Under the pieces are notes generated by a model, which did not search any database, was not told where the DNA came from, and saw nothing but the letters and a program-made list of their open reading frames with translations. Shown here piece by piece: positions 1 to 9,378 of a DNA stretch of 64,000 nt. The DNA is taken from NCBI GenBank assembly GCA_023426145.1, contig JAFABG010000034.1, forward strand, positions 62,001 to 126,000, given 5' to 3'. The DNA is from Bacteroidota bacterium. GTDB lineage: Bacteria > Bacteroidota > Bacteroidia > Bacteroidales > Bacteroidaceae. The position numbers and the translations under genes are program-made. The number at the start of each line of letters is the position of its first letter. Position 1 is the first letter of the stretch.

Positions 1-1122
1 ACCAATGCTTGTGTATTAGCTGAATATTATGCGGCTAAAAAATATGGGGTACAAGTTATAGGTTGCCCTAAAACCATTGATGGTGATCTTAAAAATGAGA
101 TGATTGAGACTTCATTTGGTTTCGATACGGCTTGTAAGACTTATGCTGAAGTGATTGGCAATATTCAACGTGACTGTAATTCAGCTCGTAAATATTGGCA
201 TTTTATTAAGTTAATGGGGCGTTCTGCTTCTCACATAGCCTTGGAATGTGCGTTGCAAGTTCAGCCTAATGTTTGTATCGTTTCTGAAGAGATCGAAGCG
301 AAAGATATGTCTTTGGATGATGTGGTTACTTCTATAGCTAAAGTTGTGGCTGAACGTGCTGCACAAGGACATAATTTTGGAACAGTGTTGATCCCTGAAG
401 GTTTGGTAGAATTTATCCCAGCTATGAAACGCTTGATCGAAGAGTTGAATGACTTCCTTGCAGTTAATGCAGTTGAATTCTCTCAGATCAAGAAGTCTCA
501 TCAGCGTGATTACATCATTCGTAAACTATCTGCTGAAAACGCTGCAATTTATGCAAGCCTCCCTGAAGGAGTTGCTCGTCAATTGACATTGGATCGTGAT
601 CCTCATGGAAATGTTCAGGTTTCAATGATTGAAACAGAAAAGCTCTTGTCTGATATGGTGGCAACAAAATTGGCAGTATGGAAAGAAGAAGGTAAGTTTG
701 TTGGTAAATTTGCTTCTCAACATCACTTCTTTGGTTATGAGGGACGCTGTGCTGCCCCTTCTAATTTTGATGCGGATTACTGTTATTCATTAGGGTATAC
801 TGCTTCTGTACTGATTGCTGATGGAAAAACAGGTTATATGTCTTCTGTTCGTAATACAACTGCTCCTGCTTCTGAATGGATAGCAGGTGGAGTGCCCATC
901 ACTATGATGATGAACATGGAACGTCGTCATGGAGAAATGAAGCCGGTTATTCAAAAAGCATTGGTTAAACTCAATGGTGCTCCTTTCCAAGCTTTTGTTG
1001 CACAACGTGATCGTTGGGCTATTGAAACAGACTATGTATATCCGGGTCCGATTCAATATTTTGGACCTACAGAAGTTTGCGATCAGCCAACTAAAACTTT
1101 ACAGTTAGAACAAGGAAAATAA
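1..1122 (+). CDS. pfp: PPi-dependent 6-phosphofructokinase, 3' part (5' end outside window)
   Basis: Reading frame 1 is open from the first base, so the start lies outside the window; 373 residues are visible. The product is a cytosolic phosphofructokinase that phosphorylates fructose 6-phosphate, probably with pyrophosphate (reversible glycolytic step). The segment TNACVLAEYY followed by PKTIDGDL is the catalytic region, and MGRSASHIALECAL is the substrate-binding MGR motif of the long PFP class. Assigning PPi rather than ATP as donor rests on resemblance to Bacteroidetes PFPs, because the residues just before TNA that decide donor choice are cut off. A hairpin follows the stop codon. Confidence 0.9.
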   Translation, partial: TNACVLAEYYAAKKYGVQVIGCPKTIDGDLKNEMIETSFGFDTACKTYAEVIGNIQRDCNSARKYWHFIKLMGRSASHIALECALQVQPNVCIVSEEIEAKDMSLDDVVTSIAKVVAERAAQGHNFGTVLIPEGLVEFIPAMKRLIEELNDFLAVNAVEFSQIKKSHQRDYIIRKLSAENAAIYASLPEGVARQLTLDRDPHGNVQVSMIETEKLLSDMVATKLAVWKEEGKFVGKFASQHHFFGYEGRCAAPSNFDADYCYSLGYTASVLIADGKTGYMSSVRNTTAPASEWIAGGVPITMMMNMERRHGEMKPVIQKALVKLNGAPFQAFVAQRDRWAIETDYVYPGPIQYFGPTEVCDQPTKTLQLEQGK

Positions 1123-1137
1123 GCGTTAATTTATATT

Positions 1138-1187
1138 CGGTGAATGGGAACTTCTATCCGGTACATCCGGTAGGATTCTGTTCACCG
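1138..1187 (+). terminator. Candidate terminator after pfp
   Basis: CGGTGAA (1138-1144) pairs with TTCACCG (1181-1187). The loop contains a second short pairing (ATCC with GGAT). T-rich sequence follows (1188-1215). It sits 16 bases after the pfp stop and before the GH25 gene. Confidence 0.5.
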
Positions 1188-1246
1188 TTTATATTTTGCT
1201 TCTTGTTCTTTTTTTCACCATTCATCGTTTAGCGTTGAAATAAATA

Positions 1247-2137
1247 ATGCCATCACGTAATAATCCCATTTCTGTAGTTCAGAAGAAAAAGACTGTTTCT
1301 ACTACTCGAAAAAAAAGAACGGTCTCTACAAAATCTTCACGTATCTCAAAAAAGGTACAGAAAAAACATATACAGACTATCCCTAATTGGCTACGCAATA
1401 TTCTTGCCATGTTTATTGTCGGTTGTTTTGCTATTGCATTTTATTATTTCTTTATTCGGCCTTATGCCTACAGATGGAAGCCTTGTAGTGGCATTAAACA
1501 ATATGGTGTGTGTATTCCTTCTGGCTATGATATCCATGGCATTGATATCTCACATTATCAAGGAAAAATAGACTGGGCAAAGCTTTTGCAAAATAAGCAA
1601 ACGGTGACCCCATTACATTTTATATTTATGAAAGCAACCGAGGGAGGTGATCATAGTGATACTACATTTATTGCAAATTTTGCTAATGCACGTAGCTATG
1701 GATTTATTCGAGGAGCTTATCATTTTTATATTCCAGGTACAGATGCGCTTAAACAAGCCAATTTTTTTATTCGTACCGTTAAGTTGGATTCTGGTGATCT
1801 TCCTCCAGTACTCGATGTGGAAATCACTGGGCGCAAAAAAAAGAAAGAACTACAACAGGGCATTAAGCGTTGGCTAGATCGAATTGAATCCCATTATGGG
1901 GTAAAGCCCATTCTTTATACCTCTTATAAATTCAAAACCCGTTATTTGGATGACTCTATTTTTAATGCGTACCCTTATTGGATTGCTCATTACTATGTTG
2001 ACTCGGTGAAATATCAAGGCAAATGGTATTTCTGGCAGCATACGGATGTTGGTAATGTCCCAGGCATTAAAGAAGAGGTTGATCTTAATGTTTTTAATGG
2101 CACGTTGGAGGAACTTAAAAAGCTGACAATTAAGTAA
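1247..2137 (+). CDS. Membrane-anchored glycoside hydrolase family 25 lysozyme
   Basis: This 296-residue protein has a very basic N-terminal tail (about residues 8-45, rich in Lys, Arg and Ser), one hydrophobic segment at about residues 49-70, then a GH25 domain to the end. GH25 marks are HGIDISHYQG near the start of the domain, FMKATEGG, and PVLDVEI, which carries the acidic active-site pair. The family cleaves the beta-1,4 bond between MurNAc and GlcNAc in peptidoglycan. With a single N-terminal anchor the catalytic domain should face the periplasm. It is flanked by pfp and lpdA and does not look like part of either operon. The ATG at 1247 is the first start in frame. Confidence 0.87.
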   Translation: MPSRNNPISVVQKKKTVSTTRKKRTVSTKSSRISKKVQKKHIQTIPNWLRNILAMFIVGCFAIAFYYFFIRPYAYRWKPCSGIKQYGVCIPSGYDIHGIDISHYQGKIDWAKLLQNKQTVTPLHFIFMKATEGGDHSDTTFIANFANARSYGFIRGAYHFYIPGTDALKQANFFIRTVKLDSGDLPPVLDVEITGRKKKKELQQGIKRWLDRIESHYGVKPILYTSYKFKTRYLDDSIFNAYPYWIAHYYVDSVKYQGKWYFWQHTDVGNVPGIKEEVDLNVFNGTLEELKKLTIK

Positions 2138-2181
2138 CAAGTCTTTTTTAGGTTCACAACATATTTCTTACTTCGTTTGTT

Positions 2182-2216
2182 ATAATCGTATATTTACTAA
2201 TTAAAAATACGATTAT
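2182..2216 (+). promoter_or_regulatory. Dyad overlapping the lpdA start codon
   Basis: ATAATCGTATATTT (2182-2195) and AAAAATACGATTAT (2203-2216) form a 14-bp inverted repeat with one mismatch and a 7-base loop. The right arm ends on the first two bases of the lpdA ATG. A weak -7-like box, TTCGTTTG, lies at 2172-2179. The dyad could be an operator or an RNA hairpin that hides the start codon. Confidence 0.45.
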
Positions 2217-3561
2217 GAAATTTGATATAGCTATTATTGGAGGGGGTCCTGCCGGATATACAGCTGCTGAGCGTGCCGGTGCTAACGGACTAAAGGCTGT
2301 TCTTTTCGAGAAGAAGGCAATAGGTGGAGTATGTCTGAATGAAGGATGTATTCCTACTAAAACATTGTTATATTCTGCTAAAATTTATGATAATATCAAA
2401 AGTGCTTCCAAGTATGGAATCTCTGCTGCAGCACCTTCTTTTAATTTGGCTGAAATAATGAGCCGTAAAGATAAGACTGTCAAAATGTTGACAGGGGGGG
2501 TGAAAATGACTGTGAGCTCTTACGGGGTAACCATTGTGGAGAAAGAAGCTTTTGTTGAAGGCGAAAAAGACGGATTGATAAACGTGTCATGTGATGGTGA
2601 ATCTTATCAGGTGAAGTATCTACTAGTGTGCACTGGCTCTGAGACTGTTATTCCTCCGATTCCCGGCTTATCTGAAGTTCCTTACTGGACCTCAAGAGAG
2701 GCACTTGAAGCGAAAGAACTTCCGAAGTCACTCGTCATTATTGGCGGAGGCGTCATCGGGATGGAGTTCGCTTCTTTTTTTAATAGTATGGGAGTGAAAG
2801 TCCACGTTGTGGAAATGATGCCTGAAATTCTTGGAGCTATGGACAAAGAAACTAGTGGCATGCTTCGAGCTGACTATGCCAAAAGAGGCATTACTTTCTA
2901 TCTGAACACGAAAGTTACAGAAGTAAAGAAAGGAGGAGTAGTTATCGAAAATGGGGGCAAAAGCTCTACGATTGAAACGGATCAAATTCTTTTGAGTGTT
3001 GGCCGTAAAGCTAATATCGCTAATGTTGGACTAGACAAACTAAATATCGAGCTTCACCGAAATGGCGTGAAAGTTGATGAGTATCTACAGACTTCTCATC
3101 CTCGTGTATATGCTTGCGGAGATATTACTGGTTATTCTTTATTGGCTCATACTGCAATTAGAGAGGCAGAAGTTGCCATTAATCATATTTTAGGTGTAGA
3201 AGACCGTATGAATTACGCTTGCATTCCGGGAGTGGTGTATACCAATCCTGAAGTAGCAGGAGTAGGTATGACTGAAGAAGAACTCACTAAACAAGGTATC
3301 CCTTATCGAGTAACGAAACTCCCCATGGCTTATTCAGGACGTTTTGTCGCAGAAAATGCTCAGCCGAATGGCCTTTGTAAATTGATTCAGAGCGTTGAAG
3401 GCAAGATTATAGGTTGTCACATGTTAGGTAACCCTTCATCAGAGTTGATTGTAATGGCAGGTATAGCCATTCAAAAAGAATATACCATCGAAGAATTCCA
3501 AAAAACAGTCTTTCCACATCCAACAGTCGGAGAGATTTTTCATGAAATCTTATTTTCTTGA
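2215..3561 (+). CDS. lpdA: Dihydrolipoyl dehydrogenase (E3)
   Basis: This 448-residue flavoprotein reoxidises the dihydrolipoyl groups of a 2-oxoacid dehydrogenase complex with NAD. The N-terminal FAD-binding motif IIGGGPAGY is at residues 7-15. The redox disulfide is C40/C45 in GGVCLNEGCIPTK. A second Rossmann motif (VIIGGGVIGMEFASFF) binds NAD, and HPTVGE near the C-terminus carries the His-Glu pair of the dimer active site. It is the first gene of an operon with lipoate ligase, E2 and E1. The stop overlaps a TTG triplet, but the next gene most likely starts 33 bases downstream. Confidence 0.95.
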   Translation: MKFDIAIIGGGPAGYTAAERAGANGLKAVLFEKKAIGGVCLNEGCIPTKTLLYSAKIYDNIKSASKYGISAAAPSFNLAEIMSRKDKTVKMLTGGVKMTVSSYGVTIVEKEAFVEGEKDGLINVSCDGESYQVKYLLVCTGSETVIPPIPGLSEVPYWTSREALEAKELPKSLVIIGGGVIGMEFASFFNSMGVKVHVVEMMPEILGAMDKETSGMLRADYAKRGITFYLNTKVTEVKKGGVVIENGGKSSTIETDQILLSVGRKANIANVGLDKLNIELHRNGVKVDEYLQTSHPRVYACGDITGYSLLAHTAIREAEVAINHILGVEDRMNYACIPGVVYTNPEVAGVGMTEEELTKQGIPYRVTKLPMAYSGRFVAENAQPNGLCKLIQSVEGKIIGCHMLGNPSSELIVMAGIAIQKEYTIEEFQKTVFPHPTVGEIFHEILFS

Positions 3562-3593
3562 CCGAAAGAGGCAAAATGGGTAAAGGAGGAATG

Positions 3594-4313
3594 ATGAAGT
3601 ATTGCATTGACAACTCTTCCACAGATGTCTTTTTCTATTTAGCGGCAGAAGAATATCTTTTGAAGTATAGTGCGGATGATGTTTTCATTCTTTGGCAGGA
3701 TACTCCTTCCGTTGTGCTTGGAAAACATCAAAGTGTACGTGCAGAGGTTAATTCTGAGTGGGTAAATCAGAAGCAGATTCATATCGCTCGTCGGTTTTCA
3801 GGTGGAGGTACTGTGTACCATGATCTAGGAAATCTTAATCTTACATTCATAGAAACAGCTTCTCGGATTCCAGATTTTACCACTTATATGTCTCGTATAG
3901 TCGATTTCCTATTGTCAGTGGGATTACCGGCTGAAGGTGATGAAAGACTTGGTATTTATCTCAATGGATTAAAGATCTCCGGTAGTGCACAGTGCGTACA
4001 TAAAAACAGGATTTTATATCATTGTACGTTGTTATATGATACTGATCTTTCTACATTGAATAAAGTGTTGGACTCAGAATCTAATACGGGTGATTTGCCT
4101 GTGTCTGCAAATGCTGTGCCGTCTGTTAGAAGTGAGGTGACTAATATTGGTTATTATTTACAAGGAAAAACAATAGATCAATTTAAGACTATGCTCTTCC
4201 AATATTTAAGTACTGGTTATACTAGTCGTGATTTTGAACTGGAAGAACTTAAAGCTATTGATAGGCTCAGAAATGAAAAATATATTCAGAAAGAATGGGT
4301 CTTCAATCGTTGA
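3594..4313 (+). CDS. lplA: Lipoate-protein ligase
   Basis: This protein of 239 residues attaches lipoate to the lysine of lipoyl domains, most obviously the E2 encoded next. It shows the family motif RRFSGGGTVYHD and the KISGSAQ segment carrying the catalytic lysine. It is shorter than E. coli LplA and appears to lack the C-terminal accessory domain, so a separate activity may complete the reaction. The frame is open from a TTG at 3558 that overlaps the lpdA stop. I chose ATG 3594 because a strong AAAGGAGG ribosome-binding sequence (3582-3589) sits just before it; ATG 3591 is the alternative. Confidence 0.9.
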   Translation: MKYCIDNSSTDVFFYLAAEEYLLKYSADDVFILWQDTPSVVLGKHQSVRAEVNSEWVNQKQIHIARRFSGGGTVYHDLGNLNLTFIETASRIPDFTTYMSRIVDFLLSVGLPAEGDERLGIYLNGLKISGSAQCVHKNRILYHCTLLYDTDLSTLNKVLDSESNTGDLPVSANAVPSVRSEVTNIGYYLQGKTIDQFKTMLFQYLSTGYTSRDFELEELKAIDRLRNEKYIQKEWVFNR

Positions 4314-4400
4314 TGTCGGTTAAAAAACACTTTTACTTAAAACATTATTTTTCAACAAGTTGTTATAATAGATGAAGTTAAATTAATAAATTAACGGTGT

Positions 4401-5726
4401 ATGTCAAAATTCGAAATAAAAATGCCTAAGTTAGGCGAAAGTATTACAGAGGGAACTATCATTTCTTGGTCCGTCAAGGTGGGGGATTCTGTTGAGGAAG
4501 ACGATGTTCTCTTTGAAGTAAACACAGCAAAAGTGAGTGCAGAAATACCTTCACCAGTAGCTGGAAAAGTTTTGGAAATTTTGTGTAAAGAAGGCGAGAC
4601 TGTTGCTGTAGGAACGGTAGTTGCCATCATCAATTTGGCAGGTGAGGGCTCCGATGAGGAAGAAGAAAGTGCTGCTGAAGCCGAAGTTGTTCAAGAAAAG
4701 AAAGAAGAAGTTGTTCAAACAGTGGAAGAAGAACGTTGGTATTCTCCAGTAGTGATTCAATTGGCACGTGACGCTAAGATTCCAAAAGAAGAATTAGACG
4801 CTATTCAGGGAACTGGTTATGAAGGACGTCTTAGTAAAAAAGACATAAAAGATTATATTGATAGAAAGAAGCGGGGGGATACTTCTACTTCAGCTAAACC
4901 AGCACCTGCAGCTTCTGTTTCTGCTAAGGCTGAATCTCCTAAGGCGTCTTCTAGCGCAGCTGTAGTGTCTGAGCCTGTTGTTGCTCCAGTAGCTAGTAAG
5001 CCAACTTCACCTGTTGCTGCTCCTATACCGGGTACGGAAGTGAAGGAAATGGATAGAGTTCGCCGCATTATAGCTGATCACATGGTGATGTCTAAGAAGG
5101 TTTCTCCTCATGTCACGAATGTGGTAGAGGTAGACGTTACGAAGTTAGTCCTTTGGCGTGAAAAGAATAAAAATGAATTTTTCCGTCGTGAAGGTGTTAA
5201 ACTGACTTATATGCCTATGATTACAGAAGCTGTTGCAAAAGCATTAGCAGCTTATCCTCAAGTAAATGTATCTGTAGATGGATATAATGTTATATACAAG
5301 AAACATATCAATGTCGGCATTGCTGTCTCTTTGAATGATGGAAACTTGATTGTGCCGGTGGTACATGATGCTGATCGTCTAAATCTCAATGGATTGGCTT
5401 TGGCTGTTGATTCTTTAGCTTTGAAAGCTCGTGATAATAAGTTGATGCCAGATGATATTGATGGAGGAACATTTACTATCACTAACTTCGGAACCTTTAA
5501 GAGTTTATTTGGTACGCCTATCATCAATCAGCCTCAGGTGGCTATTTTAGGAGTGGGGTATATTGAGAAGAAACCTGCTGTAATAGAGACTCCTGAAGGG
5601 GATACCATAGCTATCCGCCATAAGATGTATCTATCTCTTTCTTATGATCATCGAGTAGTTGACGGCATGCTAGGAGGTAATTTCTTGCATTTCATTGCCG
5701 ATTATTTAGAGAATTGGAAGGGGTGA
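4401..5726 (+). CDS. 2-oxoacid dehydrogenase E2 (dihydrolipoyl acyltransferase)
   Basis: This 441-residue protein has classic E2 order. The lipoyl domain covers about residues 1-80, with the lipoylated lysine at K44 in NTAKVSAE. An acidic linker follows, then a peripheral subunit-binding domain at about 115-155, an Ala/Pro/Ser linker at about 160-215, and the acyltransferase core to the end with the catalytic SYDHRVVDG motif. It forms the core of the complex whose E3 and E1 are encoded beside it. Whether the substrate is pyruvate, a branched-chain ketoacid or another cannot be told from sequence. E1 starts 35 bases downstream. Confidence 0.93.
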   Translation: MSKFEIKMPKLGESITEGTIISWSVKVGDSVEEDDVLFEVNTAKVSAEIPSPVAGKVLEILCKEGETVAVGTVVAIINLAGEGSDEEEESAAEAEVVQEKKEEVVQTVEEERWYSPVVIQLARDAKIPKEELDAIQGTGYEGRLSKKDIKDYIDRKKRGDTSTSAKPAPAASVSAKAESPKASSSAAVVSEPVVAPVASKPTSPVAAPIPGTEVKEMDRVRRIIADHMVMSKKVSPHVTNVVEVDVTKLVLWREKNKNEFFRREGVKLTYMPMITEAVAKALAAYPQVNVSVDGYNVIYKKHINVGIAVSLNDGNLIVPVVHDADRLNLNGLALAVDSLALKARDNKLMPDDIDGGTFTITNFGTFKSLFGTPIINQPQVAILGVGYIEKKPAVIETPEGDTIAIRHKMYLSLSYDHRVVDGMLGGNFLHFIADYLENWKG

Positions 5727-5761
5727 TCGCCCATTAGTTTATTCACATAAAAAAGTAGACG

Positions 5762-7798
5762 ATGAAAAAGATTTATGACATAAAAACGACAGATGCTGAA
5801 ACGCTAAAGAAATGGTATCATTTGATGGCTCTGGGACGTGCACTCGATGAAAAAGCACCATCTTATTTATTGCAGTCTTTGGGTTGGTCTTATCATGCTC
5901 CTTATGCGGGACACGATGGTATTCAACTGGCCATGGGACAAGTCTTTACTTTGGGAGAAGATTTTCTTTTCCCATACTACCGAGATATGTTGACCGTTTT
6001 ATCTGCCGGAATGACTGTTGAGGAACTAATTTTGAACGGTACATCTAAGGCAACTGATCCAGGTAGTGGGGGAAGACACATGTCTAACCACTTTGCAAAA
6101 CCGGAGTGGCACATTGAGAATATTTCTTCGGCCACCGGAACTCATGATCTTCATGCTGCAGGTGTGGGTAGAGCCATGGTATATTATGGACACAAAGGAG
6201 TCGCCATAACTTCACATGGAGAATCGGCAACTTCTGAAGGATTTGTTTATGAAGCCATCAATGGAGCTAGCCTAGAGCGTTTGCCGGTTATATTTGTTCT
6301 TCAAGATAATGGGTATGGTATTTCCGTACCTAAATCAGAACAGACTGCTAATCGTAAAGTTGCAGAGAATTTCTCTGGCTTCAAGAATTTAAAGATCATC
6401 TATTGCAATGGTAAAGATGTATTTGATTCGATGAATGCGATGACAGAGGCGCGTGAATATGCAATTACGACTCGTAATCCTGTCATTGTACATGCCAACT
6501 GTGTACGTATTGGCTCGCATTCCAACTCGGACAAACATACACTATATCGTGACGAGAATGAACTGGAATACGTGAAGGATGCCGATCCGTTAATGAAATT
6601 CCGTAGAATGTTGATTCGCTATAAACGATTGACTGAAGAAGAGTTGCTGAAGATAGAAGCTGACGCAAAGAAGGAGTTGTCTGCCGCTAATCGTAAGGCT
6701 TTGGCTGCGCCAGATCCAGATCCTAAGAGTATTTTCAATTTCGTGACGCCCGATCCTTATGAACCACAGAAATATAAAGACGGTGTTCATCATGAAGAAG
6801 GCGAGAAAAAATTTATGGTAAATGCCATAAACGAAACGTTGAAAGCTGAATTCCGGCATAATCCTGATACTTTTATTTGGGGCCAAGATGTTGCCAATAA
6901 AGAAAAGGGAGGGGTGTTCAATGTAACCAAAGGCATGCAGCAAGAGTTTGGAGAGGCTCGTGTGTTTAGTGCACCGATTGCTGAAGATTATATCGTAGGT
7001 AGTGCAAACGGTATGAGTCGCTTCGATCCTAAGATTCATATTGTTATCGAAGGAGCTGAATTTGCCGATTATTTCTGGCCAGCTGTAGAACAGTATGTGG
7101 AGTGTACTCATGAATATTGGCGTAGTAATGGTAAGTTTGCTCCTAACATTACCTTACGACTTGCTTCCGGTGGATATATTGGTGGAGGATTATACCACTC
7201 TCAGAATCTTGAAGGAGCTTTAACAACACTGCCTGGAGCACGCATCGTTTGTCCTTCTTTCGCAGATGATGCAGCCGGATTGTTACGTACTAGTATACGT
7301 TCGAAAGGGTTTACTTTGTTTCTTGAGCCCAAAGCTTTGTATAATTCTGTAGAAGCTTCGACTGTAGTTCCGGAAGATTTTGAAGTTCCTTTTGGCAAAG
7401 GTCGCATTCGTCGTGAAGGTACCGATTTAACCATTGTTACTTATGGAAATACGACTCATTTCTGTTTGCAAGCTGCTGATCGGTTAGAGAAGGAAGGAGG
7501 ATGGAAAGTTGAAGTCATTGATATTCGTTCATTAATTCCTTTAGATAAAGAAATGATTTTTGAATCCGTAAAGAAGACGAGCAAAGCTTTGATTGTTCAC
7601 GAGGATAAAGTCTTTTCAGGTTTTGGAGCGGAACTTGCAGCTTTGATCGGTACGGAGATGTTCCGGTATCTAGATGGTCCGGTACAACGCGTTGGATCTA
7701 CTTTTACCCCTGTAGGATTTAATCCGATTCTTGAAAAAGAGGTTTTGCCGAATGAGGATAAGATTTATGCAGCTGCTAAGCATTTATTAGAGTATTAA
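5762..7798 (+). CDS. 2-oxoacid dehydrogenase E1, fused alpha and beta subunits
   Basis: This single 678-residue chain contains both E1 subunits that are usually separate. The alpha part (about residues 1-325) has GHDGIQLAMGQ and the thiamine diphosphate region HGESATSEGF followed by QDNGYGIS. The beta part (about 345-678) starts near KKFMVNAINETL and includes GQDVANKEKGGVFNVT and a C-terminal transketolase-like domain (VHEDKVFSGFGAE). It decarboxylates a 2-oxoacid and loads the acyl group on E2. Fusion is common in this branch of the family. Substrate is unknown; branched-chain ketoacids are the usual assignment. Confidence 0.92.
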   Translation: MKKIYDIKTTDAETLKKWYHLMALGRALDEKAPSYLLQSLGWSYHAPYAGHDGIQLAMGQVFTLGEDFLFPYYRDMLTVLSAGMTVEELILNGTSKATDPGSGGRHMSNHFAKPEWHIENISSATGTHDLHAAGVGRAMVYYGHKGVAITSHGESATSEGFVYEAINGASLERLPVIFVLQDNGYGISVPKSEQTANRKVAENFSGFKNLKIIYCNGKDVFDSMNAMTEAREYAITTRNPVIVHANCVRIGSHSNSDKHTLYRDENELEYVKDADPLMKFRRMLIRYKRLTEEELLKIEADAKKELSAANRKALAAPDPDPKSIFNFVTPDPYEPQKYKDGVHHEEGEKKFMVNAINETLKAEFRHNPDTFIWGQDVANKEKGGVFNVTKGMQQEFGEARVFSAPIAEDYIVGSANGMSRFDPKIHIVIEGAEFADYFWPAVEQYVECTHEYWRSNGKFAPNITLRLASGGYIGGGLYHSQNLEGALTTLPGARIVCPSFADDAAGLLRTSIRSKGFTLFLEPKALYNSVEASTVVPEDFEVPFGKGRIRREGTDLTIVTYGNTTHFCLQAADRLEKEGGWKVEVIDIRSLIPLDKEMIFESVKKTSKALIVHEDKVFSGFGAELAALIGTEMFRYLDGPVQRVGSTFTPVGFNPILEKEVLPNEDKIYAAAKHLLEY

Positions 7799-7818
7799 TA
7801 AAAAATAAAATATAATTT

Positions 7819-8343
7819 ATGAAAAAGATAGGTTTATTTTATGCTGCCAAAGCTGATAAGACGACTTGGGTTGCCGAACAAATTCAGAAAGCATTTGGTA
7901 AAGACAAAATAGAAACGGTTGCAATTGAAGAAGCTTGGCAAAATGATTTTGATGCTTATGACAATTTCATTCTTGGCGCATCTACTTGGTTTGATGGAGA
8001 GTTACCTACTTATTGGGACGAATTGCTTCCTGAACTTCGGACATTGGATTTGAAAGGTAAAAAAGTTGCGATCTTTGGTCTTGGCGATCAAGTGCGTTAT
8101 CCCGAGAACTTTGTCGATGGGATGGGGCTACTTGCTCAGGTTTTTGAAGGAGGTGGAGCTACTCTTGTCGGTTTTACGCCTTCAGAAGGTTATACCTTTG
8201 AACGTTCTAAAGCTTTGCGCGGAGATCAATGGTGCGGTTTAGTTGTTGATATGGAAAATCAGTCGGATCAGGCTGAGGGTAAAATCAATGCATGGTGTGA
8301 ACAGATAAAGAAGGAGTTTGGCTTGAAAGCTGTACCCAAATAA
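7819..8343 (+). CDS. Flavodoxin-like protein with altered phosphate loop
   Basis: This 174-residue protein matches long-chain flavodoxins along its length: an N-terminal strand (KKIGLFY), the tyrosine/tryptophan flavin loops (GASTWFDGELPTYW and GLGDQVRYPENFVDGMG), and a C-terminal helix. The loop that should read T/S-x-T-G-x-T around the FMN phosphate reads AAKADKT here, keeping only the last threonine. It starts 20 bases after the E1 gene, so it may be cotranscribed with the dehydrogenase, and a strong hairpin follows. Electron transfer is the family role; FMN binding is uncertain given the loop. Confidence 0.82.
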   Translation: MKKIGLFYAAKADKTTWVAEQIQKAFGKDKIETVAIEEAWQNDFDAYDNFILGASTWFDGELPTYWDELLPELRTLDLKGKKVAIFGLGDQVRYPENFVDGMGLLAQVFEGGGATLVGFTPSEGYTFERSKALRGDQWCGLVVDMENQSDQAEGKINAWCEQIKKEFGLKAVPK

Positions 8344-8415
8344 GTGTTTGTGACGACTGTAGTCGAACTAACTCTATCGTCATATAACCGCTGATCATTT
8401 AGCGATAAATATAGA

Positions 8416-8450
8416 AGATGCTCATCTCGTATTATACCAGATGAGCATCT
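8416..8450. terminator. Bidirectional terminator between convergent genes
   Basis: AGATGCTCATCT (8416-8427) and AGATGAGCATCT (8439-8450) form a perfect 12-bp stem with an 11-base loop. It lies between the flavodoxin-like gene and prmA, which converge. Confidence 0.75.
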
Positions 8451-8498
8451 ATTTTATGCTAGAATAATAAATCTTTTAGGCTGTTCTCTATTTAGGTC

Positions 8499-9341
8499 CT
8501 AATAGATGAATTTCACCGCAGCCCAATTGTTCTTTTCTTTATGATGAACGAAAGTAAGCCCGTTCTTTTCGGCTTCTTCACGGATAGCAGGAACATCTTC
8601 AACATAAAATCCACTCATATATAGCTCTGAACCAGCTTCCATACAAGCGACGTATTGCTTCATGTCGTTCAATAGAATGTTCCGGTTTATATTGGCAATA
8701 ATGATATGGAAAGGACCTTTATCGACAAGCGATGAAGCGTCACCTTGCGATACAGCAATGTCGTCTACTTGGTTTAATTCGATATTTTCCAGAGAGTTTC
8801 TCACACACCATTCGTCGATATCAATAGCCGTGCATGGGCGTGCTCCGCGCATACGTGCAAGAATAGCTAGGATGGAGGTGCCACACCCCATATCCAGTAG
8901 AGATTTATCCTTTAATTCGTTGTCTAATAATTCACCAATGATGAGGCTAGTCGTTTCATGGTGTCCAGTGCCGAAAGCCATTTGTGGATTGATTACAATA
9001 TCAAACGTTGCTTGAGGGACATTCTTGTGAAAGGTACTGTGGATCACACACCGATTATCAATCACAATCGGTTGAAAGAAATTCTTTTCCCATTCTTCAT
9101 TCCAGTCTTTATCCTCGGCTTCAACAAATGTATAGGTGATTTGCGTATCAGGCAAAGGGAAATTGGCAATGGCCTCATTTATGGTCTTTTCATCACATAA
9201 TGTTTGTTGTATATATGCTACCAATCCTTCTTCGTGATCGACAAAACTTTCAAAACCAGATTCGCCTAAAACGGCAGCCAACACATCATTGACAACTTCT
9301 GTGCATGGATTAGTCTGAAATGTGAACTCAAAATACTTCAT
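8499..9341 (-). CDS. prmA: Ribosomal protein L11 methyltransferase
   Basis: This 280-residue class I methyltransferase modifies ribosomal protein L11 using S-adenosylmethionine. The N-terminal part binds the substrate. The SAM-binding motif is LLDMGCGTSILAILA, preceded by NPQMAFGTGHHETT, which is diagnostic of PrmA, and followed by IIANINRNILL. The frame is open 14 codons further upstream, but ATG 9341 (MKYFEFTF) is the conserved start and lies 30 bases after a TATCTTTG promoter box, so the extension is rejected. Confidence 0.93.
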   Translation of the reverse strand: MKYFEFTFQTNPCTEVVNDVLAAVLGESGFESFVDHEEGLVAYIQQTLCDEKTINEAIANFPLPDTQITYTFVEAEDKDWNEEWEKNFFQPIVIDNRCVIHSTFHKNVPQATFDIVINPQMAFGTGHHETTSLIIGELLDNELKDKSLLDMGCGTSILAILARMRGARPCTAIDIDEWCVRNSLENIELNQVDDIAVSQGDASSLVDKGPFHIIIANINRNILLNDMKQYVACMEAGSELYMSGFYVEDVPAIREEAEKNGLTFVHHKEKNNWAAVKFIY

Positions 9342-9370
9342 AATTGTTTTTAATACTGATAAATAGTCTA

Positions 9371-9378
9371 CAAAGATA
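9371..9378 (-). promoter_or_regulatory. -7 box of prmA
   Basis: The minus strand reads TATCTTTG, a perfect Bacteroides TAnnTTTG element, 30 bases before the prmA ATG. No convincing -33 TTTG was found. Confidence 0.6.

Noticed and set aside
6590..7111. 173-codon open frame on the minus strand
   Set aside because: It is antisense to the E1 beta region, which is well conserved.
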